Assembly: GCA_039105265.1 (NCBI GenBank)
Contig: JAPFFF010000029.1
Coordinates: 744,001-808,000 of the forward strand
Reading direction: 5' to 3'
DNA from: Tritrichomonas musculus
Taxonomy: Eukaryota > Parabasalia > Tritrichomonadida > Tritrichomonadidae
Length of the DNA stretch: 64,000 nucleotides
In this document: positions 55,313 through 64,000 of the stretch, piece by piece
Layout of the letters: every line of letters begins with the position of its first letter
How positions within the stretch are numbered: position 1 is the first letter of the stretch
The notes under the pieces: model-generated
Seen by the model: only the letters and a program-made list of their open reading frames with translations
Told to the model about the DNA's origin: nothing
Database searches by the model: none
Program-made: the position numbers and the translations under genes

Positions 55313-55695
55313 TCAATATATCAACATTATATTTAATATTTGTTTGATATATTAACATTGTATTGAAGAATATTAACATTATAATGAAGTATATAAACAT
55401 TATAATTCAATAATCTAACATCATAATGCAGTACATATTCAATATATTATATCATATTAACATTATAATCCAATAAACTAACATCATAATACAGTATATT
55501 AACATCATAATGAAGTACATTATCATTTTAATGTAGTACATTTACATTATATTGAAGCATACTAACATTATAATTCAATAAACTAACATCGTATTGAAGT
55601 TTATTATCAGTATAATGCTATACATTATCAATACAATCCTATACATTATAAATACAATCCTATACATTATCAATATAATGCTATATATTAACTAT
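55313..55695. repeat. Diverged second block of the 20-bp minisatellite
   Basis: Units such as ATATTAACATTATAATGAAG and TATACATTATCAATACAATCC. Clearly related to 53090-54085 but more degenerate. Confidence 0.75.
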
Positions 55696-56144
55696 ATCAT
55701 GTCCTACTTTGAAAAAAAATATATTAAAAATATCTATTCTTAGTTTTTACTAGATTCTTTTTGAACTGCGTTCAAAAAGTGGTGTTGTTTATATAAACGC
55801 TTTCAAAAAGTTTTAAAAAAACAAAAACAAAACACAACTCAACCAAAAAAAAAAAAAAAAAAAACAAAAACAAAAACAAAAAAAAAAACAATAGTTTTTA
55901 GGTGAAAAGTATGTTATAGAATCAAATTTAAGCTTAGAGTATTTGTAATTCTCTTAATTATAATATGCACATACTTTATTCATAAAAGCATTCACTAAAA
56001 GGTCGATTTCCAAATATTTGGAAATGTGATATGAAAAACATCAAATAGTTGAATGCTGTTTAATGATAAAATCAAAGTACATTTATATAATAGTTTTTTT
56101 TTTAATATAAAAAAGGATTTTATTGAATGTAAAAAACCATTGAC

Positions 56145-57344
56145 TTATTCATTTTGACATATTTTTGCGATGAAGTTATCAATATCTTCACCAAAATAAA
56201 TTTCAGAATTAGAATAATCTCGAAGTTCAGAAGTAATCTCTGGGATAATTTTATAAATGATAGGATCGCTTGATTTGTATATGATCGATACAAATGATTT
56301 AAATAATAATGATTTTTTTGAAAAAGGTAGAACATTTATAAATTCAAAAAGTTTATTATAAAATTGAACGAATTTTTGTATGTTTTGAATAGGATAACTT
56401 ATTTCTATAACATCAATGCAATCTGATATAATTTTTTGAAAAAAAATATTATTAGAATCAAAATAACAAAGTTGATCTTGAATAAATAGAGAAATATTTT
56501 CTGAAATAAAAATTGATTTAATTTGTGAAGATAAATAACAATTTCGAAATAGATTTATTATCAAAAATGATATTTTTGATTCGTATTTAAAACTTTTTGG
56601 ATTTGGCAGAGTTGAATTAAAATTCTTAATAATAAGACCATTAAAAAAAACTTTTAAAAGAGAAAAAAATTGTTGGAATTCCTGAAATGCTGCATTTAGA
56701 TCTAAGTCATCCGATATATCTTGAAAAAATTTAGAAAAAAAAATTAAACTTTGAAGTTTATTAAAATTTTGAAAAACAAAATTATTAAAAGAAAAAAAAT
56801 TCGAATTAATAAGATTTAAACGATATATTTCTGAATATTCACAAAAAACTCCTAATAATATGTAAAAATTAGATAAAATTTTTGTTGAATTTATATTCTT
56901 TTTTAAAAAAACAATTATAAACTCAATATTTTTAAAATGAGGAATCAAAAAATCGATATAATCACCCGATAACACTGATAAAGAGATAAAAAAATGAAAT
57001 ATAGATAAAATAAAATTTTCATTATTTGTTTCGAAAAATTCAGTTAAATTGGTTAATAATTGAGATTTTTGAATAAAAAAAAGAATAAAATTTTCATCAT
57101 TATCTTCAAATTCATAATTTTCTGAATTTAAAAAAAGTAAAATCTGCATTATCATATCATGAATTAATTTATAATTTTTTGTTTTGTAAATGACATCAAT
57201 TTTTTTAAGTTCTTCTTCTATTTTCTGAAAAATTTCGATGCGATTAAAGTTTGATGTGTAATCTTTTTCACCAAAAAACACATTTATTTCATCGAATTTT
57301 AAACTAATATCTTTGGAGTAACTTTGTTCTTTGTAAATATCCAT
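56145..57344 (-). CDS. Helical protein of unknown function carried by the Mutator-like element (399 residues)
   Basis: An intact frame from ATG at 57344 to TAA at 56145, lying 186 bases inside the right inverted repeat. The product is almost entirely predicted helix, rich in Phe, Ile, Asn and Lys, with paired hydrophobic helices (for example FILSIFHFFISLSVLSG, SLIFFSKFFQDISDDLD) that suggest an ARM/HEAT-like solenoid. No catalytic motif, signal peptide or clear membrane segment. It does not look like a transposition accessory protein. It may be a captured host gene, as in Pack-MULEs, or a conserved passenger. Its base composition matches the element. Confidence 0.7.
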   Translation of the reverse strand: MDIYKEQSYSKDISLKFDEINVFFGEKDYTSNFNRIEIFQKIEEELKKIDVIYKTKNYKLIHDMIMQILLFLNSENYEFEDNDENFILFFIQKSQLLTNLTEFFETNNENFILSIFHFFISLSVLSGDYIDFLIPHFKNIEFIIVFLKKNINSTKILSNFYILLGVFCEYSEIYRLNLINSNFFSFNNFVFQNFNKLQSLIFFSKFFQDISDDLDLNAAFQEFQQFFSLLKVFFNGLIIKNFNSTLPNPKSFKYESKISFLIINLFRNCYLSSQIKSIFISENISLFIQDQLCYFDSNNIFFQKIISDCIDVIEISYPIQNIQKFVQFYNKLFEFINVLPFSKKSLLFKSFVSIIYKSSDPIIYKIIPEITSELRDYSNSEIYFGEDIDNFIAKICQNE

Positions 57345-57529
57345 TTTTTAAAGTGAAATAATAAGAGACTAAAAAGTACTCATTTTTGAAGACATTATTC
57401 AATTTTGAAGAAACTTATATAATTTTTTTTGTAAATTATTCAAAATTGATTTTTTTCTAATAAATACGTTTTTAATATCAAGAAAAAAGAAATTTTGAAA
57501 AAAAATAAAAAATTTTCACTATATTCCAC

Positions 57530-58867
57530 ATCTAAATGATGATTTATTAATAATTTAATTGATCTTTTTATTTTTTGAGTATTTTTTAGTTGATCGTTTT
57601 AAATTATATAAAAAAAAATTGAAAAAACAAAAAAAAGGTTATAACAATTTATATCTACATAATGAATCATTAATAATTTAATTGATCTTTTTATTTTTTG
57701 AGTATTTTTAAGTTGATCGTTTTAAATTATATAAAAAAAAATTGAAAAAACAAAAAAAAGGTTATAACAATTTATATCTACATAATGAATCATTAATAAT
57801 TTAATTGATCTTTTTATTTTTTGAGTATTTTTTAGTTGATCGTTTTAAATTATATAAAAAAAAATTGAAAAAACAAAAAAAAGGTTATAACAATTTATAT
57901 CTACATAATGATTTATTAATAATTTAATTGATCTTTTTATTTTTTGAGTATTTTTTAGTTGATCGTTTTAAATTATATAAAAAAAAATTGAAAAAACAAA
58001 AAAAAGGTTATAACAATTTATATCTACATAATGAATCATTAATAATTTAATTGATCTTTTTATTTTTTGAGTATTTTTTAGTTGATCGTTTTAAATTATA
58101 TAAAAAAAAATTGAAAAAACAAAAAAAAGGTTATAACAATTTATATCTACATAATGATTTATTAATAATTTAATTGATCTTTTTATTTTTTGAGTATTTT
58201 TTAGTTGATCGTTTTAAATTATATAAAAAAAAAATTGAAAAAACAAAAAAATTATTATACTAAAATAAATTTATAATATCAAGCCTCATTCTGCATCTTT
58301 GCTTGATATTAATCTCACTTTGTTCTTTAAGAAAATCGTTTTAAAATCTTAAATATCCGTTTAAAATTAATATTTATATCAAATTTTATATTTTTGTGAG
58401 AGCATTCAAATCAGAGTATTCAAAATATGGATTTTTTTTTATTCTTTCAATATATTCTGAGGTAGATTATAACAATTTTAAAACACAAATATTTTTTTAC
58501 TCTCAGCTAGCTTCTAAATTTTCATATGACAGAATAATTAAGTATATTATAAACAATCATTTTAAACCAATAAATTGAATTATTATGAAAATTATATAAT
58601 ATTTGAATATTTGCAAAAAAAAGGATGAAAAAGAGACAGAACAATCGATTCCACGGTAAACAAAGCAAATTACCAGAAATAAAATACTTTATAAAGGATT
58701 TTGAGCCAAAAAAGTTAGAAATGAAGATAGAAAAATTTTGTATAAGAAAGCCACTTTTTATTTAGTTTATTTGGGTGCAAAATAGGTGCAATAATAAAAT
58801 TTGGGTGCAAAACCGATTTGGGGTGCATTTTTTGAATACCTATTTGGCCGGGGTGCATTTTGGGTGC
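57530..58867 (-). repeat. Right terminal inverted repeat of the Mutator-like element
   Basis: Inverted counterpart of 48570-49915, with about six ~122-bp units (57530-58250) and a GGGTGC-rich outer end. A 60-codon frame occurs in both repeats (48859-49041 and 58396-58578) but starts with GTG, not ATG, and is not supported as a gene. Confidence 0.85.
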
Positions 58868-59622
58868 ACATAAATAATTCCCCAAAATTAATTGACTTAA
58901 AAAAAATTATTTCTTGAGTATTTTTGCTATATTTTGTGGTATAAATTATATAAATTATATAAATTATATAAATTATATAAATTATATATCATTTATTTCT
59001 ATTCTTCTTTTAAGCCTATTCCCTTTTTTCAATAAAAATTTAAAAGTTGAAAGGATGTAAAAATTTTACAAAAATGATCGGAATGGTGAAATTTTAAAGT
59101 TTTAAACTTTTTCCGAAATAATAACCATTGAATTTTATTTTCTATGAGTTTTTTCAATATTGAAATGTTTACAAAAAAATATGATAGTAGTCCCTTAAAC
59201 AAAAAAGCAGATACGGCAGAACTAGAATATATCGAAACTCAAAAATATTATAATATTATGCTAATATCTTTAAATTTCTATATACGATTCTAAACTTTGA
59301 TTTTTGAAGTTGGTGTGTAAACTATTGAAATTATTTCTGAGACTTTTCTTTGAAAAAATATTGGTGAAAAAAGAGGTATAGTATAATTATCTTTTTCTGA
59401 TAAAGTAAAAATCTTAATATCTCTATATTTTAAATAATAAATCAATATTATTTTTAAATAAATATATATTATATATGATATATATCAAATATACACTTTT
59501 AAAATTATTAAATAGTATACTGGCCGAATTACAATCAGAAAAGAAAAAAGTGTAAAAAAGTGTATATTTGAGTTTTACAAGCATATTAAGATTTTTACTT
59601 TATCAGAAACAAAGTTCAAATA
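58868..59622. other. Intergenic, with 11-bp repeat and a small inverted-repeat element
   Basis: TAAATTATATA is repeated about five times at 58943-58990. An inverted pair, CTGATAAAGTAAAAATCTTA at about 59396 and its complement ending about 59606, encloses about 210 bases and could be a MITE. No gene. Confidence 0.6.
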
Positions 59623-61371
59623 ATGACAGTTAATGCAACAAATCTAGAATTAAGCAAAACAGTCCAATTTCAAATGAATCAAATAGACGACCTTTATTCA
59701 ACATTGAAAAGTTTCAAAATGCTTTTTGGCAGGACTTCGACAGAAAAAAAACCATTCAATCCTCAATAAAAAAAGAAAGGAAATTATATTCGTCTCCACA
59801 TAGAGATGATGAACCAAATAAAAATCAACCATCGGAAATTGAAAAAAAAAATATTACGAATATCAAAGAAATTCAATGAATTGCATCTTTTTCAAAAAGA
59901 GATTATCTTAAATATGTTTAAAATAAAATATTCAAGAGATTATTCTCTTGATTCTAAAAAATTTAGTCTAATACTATATGTAAAGTCACCGCGTTGCTAT
60001 CAATTAGCTGAAATAATTATTCCATTACCGTGCTATAAAACATTTCAGAATACTTTCAGAGATGACCTCAGTAAATACAAAAATGCTATTCTTGATGTCA
60101 AAAATTTACCTATTTTGTTAAAAGAAAAAGAGTCTTTATATAGTAAAAGTGAAATTCCATTTGTTCTAGCAATAGATGCGTTTACAACCACAATTTTTAA
60201 GAAAAAAGAAATCAAAGATAATAATAGATATTGCTTTATATTTCAACTTCAACCTTTTCACCATAGTGTCAAATGTTTTATTGAACATTTGAAACCATAT
60301 TATAAAGGAAATGCTGCCAAAGAGATCGACGAAATAATTCAAGAAATATTAAAAATTCCAACAAAATTCAAAATTTATTTTATATCAGTTGATGGGGACT
60401 TGCATTACGATGCATTTTTCAAAAAACAATTTGACCGTTTATTTTCGCGATACAGAGAAAATGATCTTTCAGATATTTTTAAACATTTGTTCGATTTTGG
60501 TCCTATTTTTATTTCAGATTTTTTACATATCTTAAAAAATTTAAGAAGCCGCCTGTTAAACAACAAATGCATTATAAACCCGTTAATCAAACAAAAAAAA
60601 AATTAATTCTTTTGAAATTAATCAAATTTTAAATTAGACTTGTGCAAAGTCCTGGACAAAAGGACTAAACAAACTTAGTTAATTTAAAAAACATTTTTAT
60701 CTTTGAATTAAGGACACATATTTGATATTTTTATTATATTTTTGTTTTAAAAAAAAGCGTTAATATAATTTTTGATATTTTTTGTTTAAAATACGCTTTT
60801 ATTAAAATATTCAAATAATTATATTTTGATCATTTATTTCTGCCCGAAAGTTTTTAATTCTCATTATAACGGATAACTTCATATATAAGTTATAAAATCA
60901 GTAAAATATTAAGTGAACAATCTTTTTTTATTTATATATTTATAGATTTTTAAAAAAATCCATATTAAAAGGAAAAGTTGAATATATAGTTTTTTTCAAT
61001 AAAATTTAATATGTCATTTTTTTTCTTAAAAAAAAATGGTCCTGACAAAGTCCTAAGTCCTGCGGTTGTCCTTGAAAAGTTTTATTGTCCTGGACTTTGT
61101 ACAAGTCTATTTTAAATTGCGAAAATGCATTAACGGATAGATCAAATATCGGGAAAATGCGTGACTCATATCCTTTAATACTTTTCACGATTCGCAATTC
61201 TTTAATATTATTAAATGAATATTCAAGAGAAAGTTTTTTTTATTTTATAGTAAATACTTTATGGAGTGAAGGTTTATTGAAAGAAAATATCTGTTCAAAA
61301 ACCCTTCTTTTTATGATAAATACACTTTTACACATATTAATTAAAGTGTATTCAGAATATTTGAAAGAACT
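59623..61371 (+). pseudogene. Decayed transposase-like gene, interrupted by a MITE and cut by the Maverick
   Basis: A plus-strand coding sequence spread over several frames. The longest open part (59806-60606) has three acidic signatures spaced like an RNase-H-fold transposase: FVLAIDAFTTT, ISVDGDLHYDAF and FISDFLHILKNLRSRLL. Frame changes occur in A-runs near 59840 and 60596. Downstream, after the MITE at 60637-61107, the product resumes as a helical carboxy part (61109-61371) that ends abruptly where the Maverick begins. The family was not identified with confidence. The assignment as transposase rests on the DDE-like spacing and the mobile-element context. Confidence 0.55.
60637..61107. 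mobile_element. 471-bp TA-type MITE
   Basis: GACTTGTGCAAAGTCCTGGAC is inverted, with one change, at the right end (GTCCTGGACTTTGTACAAGTC). TA lies outside both ends (60635-60636 and 61108-61109). It is inserted in the decayed transposase-like gene. Additional AAGTCCT/AGGACT words lie just inside each end. Confidence 0.75.
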
Positions 61372-61868
61372 AGTAGTATAGGGTTGGCGTTTTGAACCTC
61401 TAGATATGGATTCCTATTCTAGCTCCCCCTAATTCCAAGGAATCCTACAATATTTATAGGGCATAATCTCACTCGTCACAAAACCCCTAAGATTAGCTCA
61501 TTTACAGAGTTTTACGTCGATTTTCGGAAATTGCACACACGTGATCTGGAGGTAGAATTCGAATGCACTGAATCACGTTCCGGTATCGATTTCACATCCA
61601 TGACATGACGTACGCGAGTGCTCAGGAACGATGTGATGTGTGTTTTCATGGTGAGGATGACGTGAGTGATAATTAATACACGATAAATCATTTGTGGAGA
61701 TTTGATGGTGTTTTAATAGGTATCGAGAGGACCCCCAGATATTGAGAGGCGTTATACAGTATAAGATTCGTGAGTGAATGACGTTGACGAGTATGGTGAA
61801 TCGAGAGGCCAGTGGGATAATCGTTAGTGAATGTGATTATGGGATATCGTTTTTTTATTCAGACTCAA
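61372..61868. repeat. Maverick terminal non-coding region
   Basis: About 500 bases of more complex sequence with no open frame, presumably the terminal inverted repeat plus promoter. A possible initiator-like TTATTCAGACTCAAATG overlaps the start of the next gene. Confidence 0.6.
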
Positions 61869-63053
61869 ATGACAGAACAAAATTACCCTCAATTGCGATA
61901 TACTCCTAAGCAAGTAACTGCTGAGAAGAAACCTGGTATGGATTCATTGATGAATATAGTTCTCGATACCAAACGTGATGTTAAACGTGTTAAGAGTGCT
62001 ATCGCTCCACAAAACGCTGAAGCTATGATACAGAAACACAATCAATCATCACCTAACTCACCATGGTACTTGAATAAGCGTGATCCCAACGGTCCTGCAG
62101 TATTAGCGAATCTCACTGATGTTAATGGTGATGATATCCCTGATGTCATCGTTTATGATAAACGCGGTAATCCATTAATTGTTAACGGATGGACGACAAA
62201 GAAGAGTGAATGGGCTGACGATTTAGTATATAACACAGCACTTCCAACAAGGGCTGCACGTGCACAAGTAAGAAATCAGCGAGGTAAATCACATGTTGAT
62301 GCTAACGGAAATGAAGTTAAAGTATATAGTAAGAGAGATTTCCTTCGCGATCAATTCAATCCTCAATACTTCGGTTATGATGATGCTACATCACAAGACT
62401 TAGTTGAGAATGTCGGTAGAGTTCGCCTCGATACTAGTTACTACGATCAGAACTTCTCATTCTATAAAGATGCAGTTAATAGTAAGCGATACACATCGAC
62501 AGCACCTAAGAATTTATCGGCATACGCGATCTTCAAGAAATACCTCTTCCAACCCGCTTTTGATGAAGCTGATGCAATCGTTGAAGGTGGTATCGGACGT
62601 GCATTAACGGGTCCTGAGAAGTTGAAATTCATCGGTAAACTCTCATCAAAGATATGGAATCAATCACTTAAATCAGCATTAGATCCACATAACACACTCA
62701 CTAAGAAAGAATTCGATAAGTTGAAACGTAGTGAAAACGGTAAAGCATCTACTATGAATATGGTACGCTCAATGATATCTGCATTTAAAGATAACACGAA
62801 TACTCATGCTTATGATGGAGTCGTTAATTTCATCGTTAGCGAAATAAACACAGTAGTAGGTGGTGTAAGGGCTGTACCTAACGATGCTAGTATGTACCTC
62901 GAAGGTAATGCTTCGCCATCTCAATTCGGTGCTCGTCCTATTCCACCTCCATCAGATACATATATTGATGCTCGATTAGCTGCTGCCGCTGATGAAGATA
63001 CCCCAATAGATCCCGATTATCCAATGCCTGGAATTACTTATCCTGAAGAGTAA
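61869..63053 (+). CDS. Maverick-associated protein of unknown function (394 residues)
   Basis: The start is taken as the ATG at 61869 (MTEQNYPQLRYTPKQ), just after an initiator-like TCAGACTC. The in-frame ATG at 61839 is an alternative; the longer frame begins with GTG. The protein has a calcium-loop-like DVNGDDIPDVIVYDKRGNP motif (about residues 78-96) and then VNGWTTKKSEW. Its middle is rich in Asp, Tyr and Ser and its carboxy end is Pro/Ala-rich. There is no enzyme motif or membrane span. In Mavericks the genes next to the ATPase often encode virion-like components, so a structural role is plausible but is inference. The frame is intact although its neighbours are broken. Confidence 0.7.
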   Translation: MTEQNYPQLRYTPKQVTAEKKPGMDSLMNIVLDTKRDVKRVKSAIAPQNAEAMIQKHNQSSPNSPWYLNKRDPNGPAVLANLTDVNGDDIPDVIVYDKRGNPLIVNGWTTKKSEWADDLVYNTALPTRAARAQVRNQRGKSHVDANGNEVKVYSKRDFLRDQFNPQYFGYDDATSQDLVENVGRVRLDTSYYDQNFSFYKDAVNSKRYTSTAPKNLSAYAIFKKYLFQPAFDEADAIVEGGIGRALTGPEKLKFIGKLSSKIWNQSLKSALDPHNTLTKKEFDKLKRSENGKASTMNMVRSMISAFKDNTNTHAYDGVVNFIVSEINTVVGGVRAVPNDASMYLEGNASPSQFGARPIPPPSDTYIDARLAAAADEDTPIDPDYPMPGITYPEE

Positions 63054-63103
63054 GTGGGATACGAATGATGCTGCTGTGATATATATTTTTACATCTCATA
63101 AAC

Positions 63104-63475
63104 ATGATACCTGAGAATATATCGTTAAAAGATATCGTTAAAAATAAGGTGAATGAGGTATTAACGAGTAAGAAGAAAGATATGAGTGGAGCATTCATCG
63201 ATAAGATACATCCTGAGATTAACGTGAGATATAATTCAGTTAATGTAATCGTTGGTAAACAAGGGCAGGGGAAGACTGTGATAGCTCTGGAAGAGGTGAT
63301 AAAAATATCGTTAATGAATACTCATCATCTACTCGTTTATGTTACTAAAGATGGGAATGAAAGTGATAGATCTTTCTTAGCGTTGAAATCGTTAATAGAA
63401 TCACGATTACCGATAATAACCGTAAGTTCTCCATTTCTATGAAAAATATGAGAAAACTATCGAGAAAACTATTCA
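63104..63475 (+). pseudogene. Maverick packaging-type ATPase, truncated
   Basis: Starts at ATG 63104, 50 bases after the previous gene. A Walker A motif, VIVGKQGQGKTV, lies at about residues 47-58, typical of the FtsK/HerA-A32-like ATPases that package DNA in Mavericks and related viruses. The open frame ends at 63442. Protein-like sequence can be followed a little further in another frame, indicating a one-base frame change. Homology then stops before any Walker B motif, where the sequence becomes the 3' side of the convergent polymerase. Only the first ~110 of the usual 200-plus residues remain. Confidence 0.8.
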
Positions 63476-64000
63476 CAGCTTCGTAAGGGAATACACCTTT
63501 AGCGAAGTTACTCTCATCATCATCATCATCTTTAATGGAGTTACTCTCATCATCTTTAACAGAGTTACTCTCACCTCCAAAGTCTTCACCGAATTGTTTT
63601 AACGTTCCACCACTAACGAAACTCTGAGCATCATTGAATCGTAATCCATACATACCCCACTTGATGATGAACTGTTTCATAGCTGATGGTGAACCTATTA
63701 ATGATGTGTTATCGACGTTCCACTTCATATTCTTATACTCGTAAATGAGGTATTCTTTAAAGAGATTACTATCGAAACGCGCTTAGTTAAATCCGAAAAC
63801 AGTAACTGTATATAGATTTCTATAGAGTTTGTGGAGTTTCTCGATATCGTCAATGTGAACCATCTCACTCAAGAACTTAATCTTATCTTTAACGAGTGCA
63901 ACTGACTGGGTAAACATGAATTTAATCCACTCAGGAATGAAGTTAGCATCTCTCGCATCGAAGTGTTCAGTTAATGTAGATGATGATGATTTAACGCAAC
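63465..64000 (-). pseudogene. polB: Protein-primed family-B DNA polymerase (Maverick), partial and broken
   Basis: Minus-strand coding sequence entering from beyond the window. It shows the exonuclease region of a protein-primed DNA polymerase: a GFN...RFDSNL motif around 63770-63790, FNDAQSFVSGGTLKQFGEDF downstream, and a KGVFPYEA motif near 63480. Two defects are visible. A stop codon (complement of 63783-63785) lies inside the conserved GFN motif. The gene also ends abruptly at about 63470 against the truncated ATPase, so the polymerase palm and thumb regions are missing. An Asp/Glu/Ser-rich insertion (about 63505-63580, repeating DDESNS) interrupts the region before the KGVFPYE motif and looks like a small repeat expansion. 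Confidence 0.82.

Larger units (their letters stand above)
48570..58867. mobile_element. 10.3-kb Mutator-like element with long inverted repeats and a second gene
   Basis: Ends start GCACCCAAAATGCACCCCGG at 48570 and finish with the inverse at 58867. Inverted repeats extend about 1.3 kb on each side, including arrays of a ~122-bp unit. Inside are a MULE transposase gene (51154-53013), an AT-rich 20-bp repeat array (53.1-54.1 and 55.3-55.7 kb) and an unrelated gene (56145-57344). Mutator-like elements normally make 8-11-bp target duplications. None is visible (left flank ...ATTGATTTTG, right flank ACATAAATAA...), suggesting recombination between copies or loss after insertion. Confidence 0.8.
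61372..64000. mobile_element. Maverick/Polinton element, one end (extends beyond the window)
   Basis: Base composition becomes more GC-rich from 61372, where the sequence starts AGTAGTATAGGG. Inside are a conserved-looking protein gene, a truncated packaging-type ATPase and, on the opposite strand, the exonuclease part of a protein-primed family-B DNA polymerase. This gene set is diagnostic of Maverick/Polinton elements, which are abundant in trichomonads. The ATPase and polymerase are both cut where they meet (about 63465-63480), so this copy is deleted and inactive. The other terminus is outside the window, so the boundary at 61372 cannot be confirmed by a target duplication. Confidence 0.8.

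Noticed and set aside
63345-63442. Extension of the minus-strand polymerase frame across the ATPase end
   Set aside because: The frame stays open by chance antisense to the ATPase; polymerase-like sequence stops near 63470.

Overview
The window is very AT-rich eukaryotic DNA with compact, apparently intronless host genes and dense, nested DNA transposons. The host genes are a two-repeat Myb factor, a DYRK kinase, an importin-beta protein, a giant coiled-coil protein and a tail-anchored protein. Several stop codons sit inside UAAA. Maverick/Polinton, pogo/Tigger, Tc1/mariner, hAT and Mutator-like elements are all present. This points to a parabasalid, most likely a Tritrichomonas-type trichomonad. 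That assignment is inference; no rRNA or other marker is present.

Layout. 1-6.4 kb: decayed Tc1/mariner and hAT transposases with AT-rich filler. 6.4-34.8 kb: a nest of elements. An outer transposon with imperfect long terminal inverted repeats (6416-34761) holds a 1.1-kb element, two copies of one MITE, a minisatellite element and a 2.4-kb pogo/Tigger transposon (8494-32564). The Tigger transposase gene is split by a 21.7-kb palindromic element (10322-31993). 35.4-47.5 kb: the host gene island. 48.57-58.87 kb: a 10.3-kb Mutator-like element with 1.3-kb inverted repeats, a transposase gene and a second unrelated gene. 59.6-61.37 kb: a decayed transposase gene containing a 471-bp MITE. 61.37-64 kb: one end of a damaged Maverick/Polinton that runs out of the window.

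The main novelty is the palindrome. Its two ~10.5-kb arms are near-perfect inverted copies around a ~374-bp repeat spacer. Each arm carries one intact copy of an unrecognised 826-residue gene, a small convergent ORF, broken pieces of paralogues of the large gene, and several kilobases of distinct tandem arrays. It is bounded by a 5-bp direct repeat (ATGTC). Removing the element plus one repeat copy rejoins the Tigger transposase in frame, so it is a real integrated unit with defined ends. Its termini start AGTAGTATA, as does the putative end of the Maverick at 61372. I infer that it is either a Maverick-dependent element or a snap-back (left-end-duplicated) product of a protein-primed linear replicon that was integrated by a retroviral-type integrase.

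The arms are identical wherever I compared single-copy sequence, apart from one 2-bp difference by the centre. Their length differences fall in segments dominated by three short-unit arrays. A complex 3.2-kb array with an internal 1139-bp higher-order repeat has exactly the same length in both arms.
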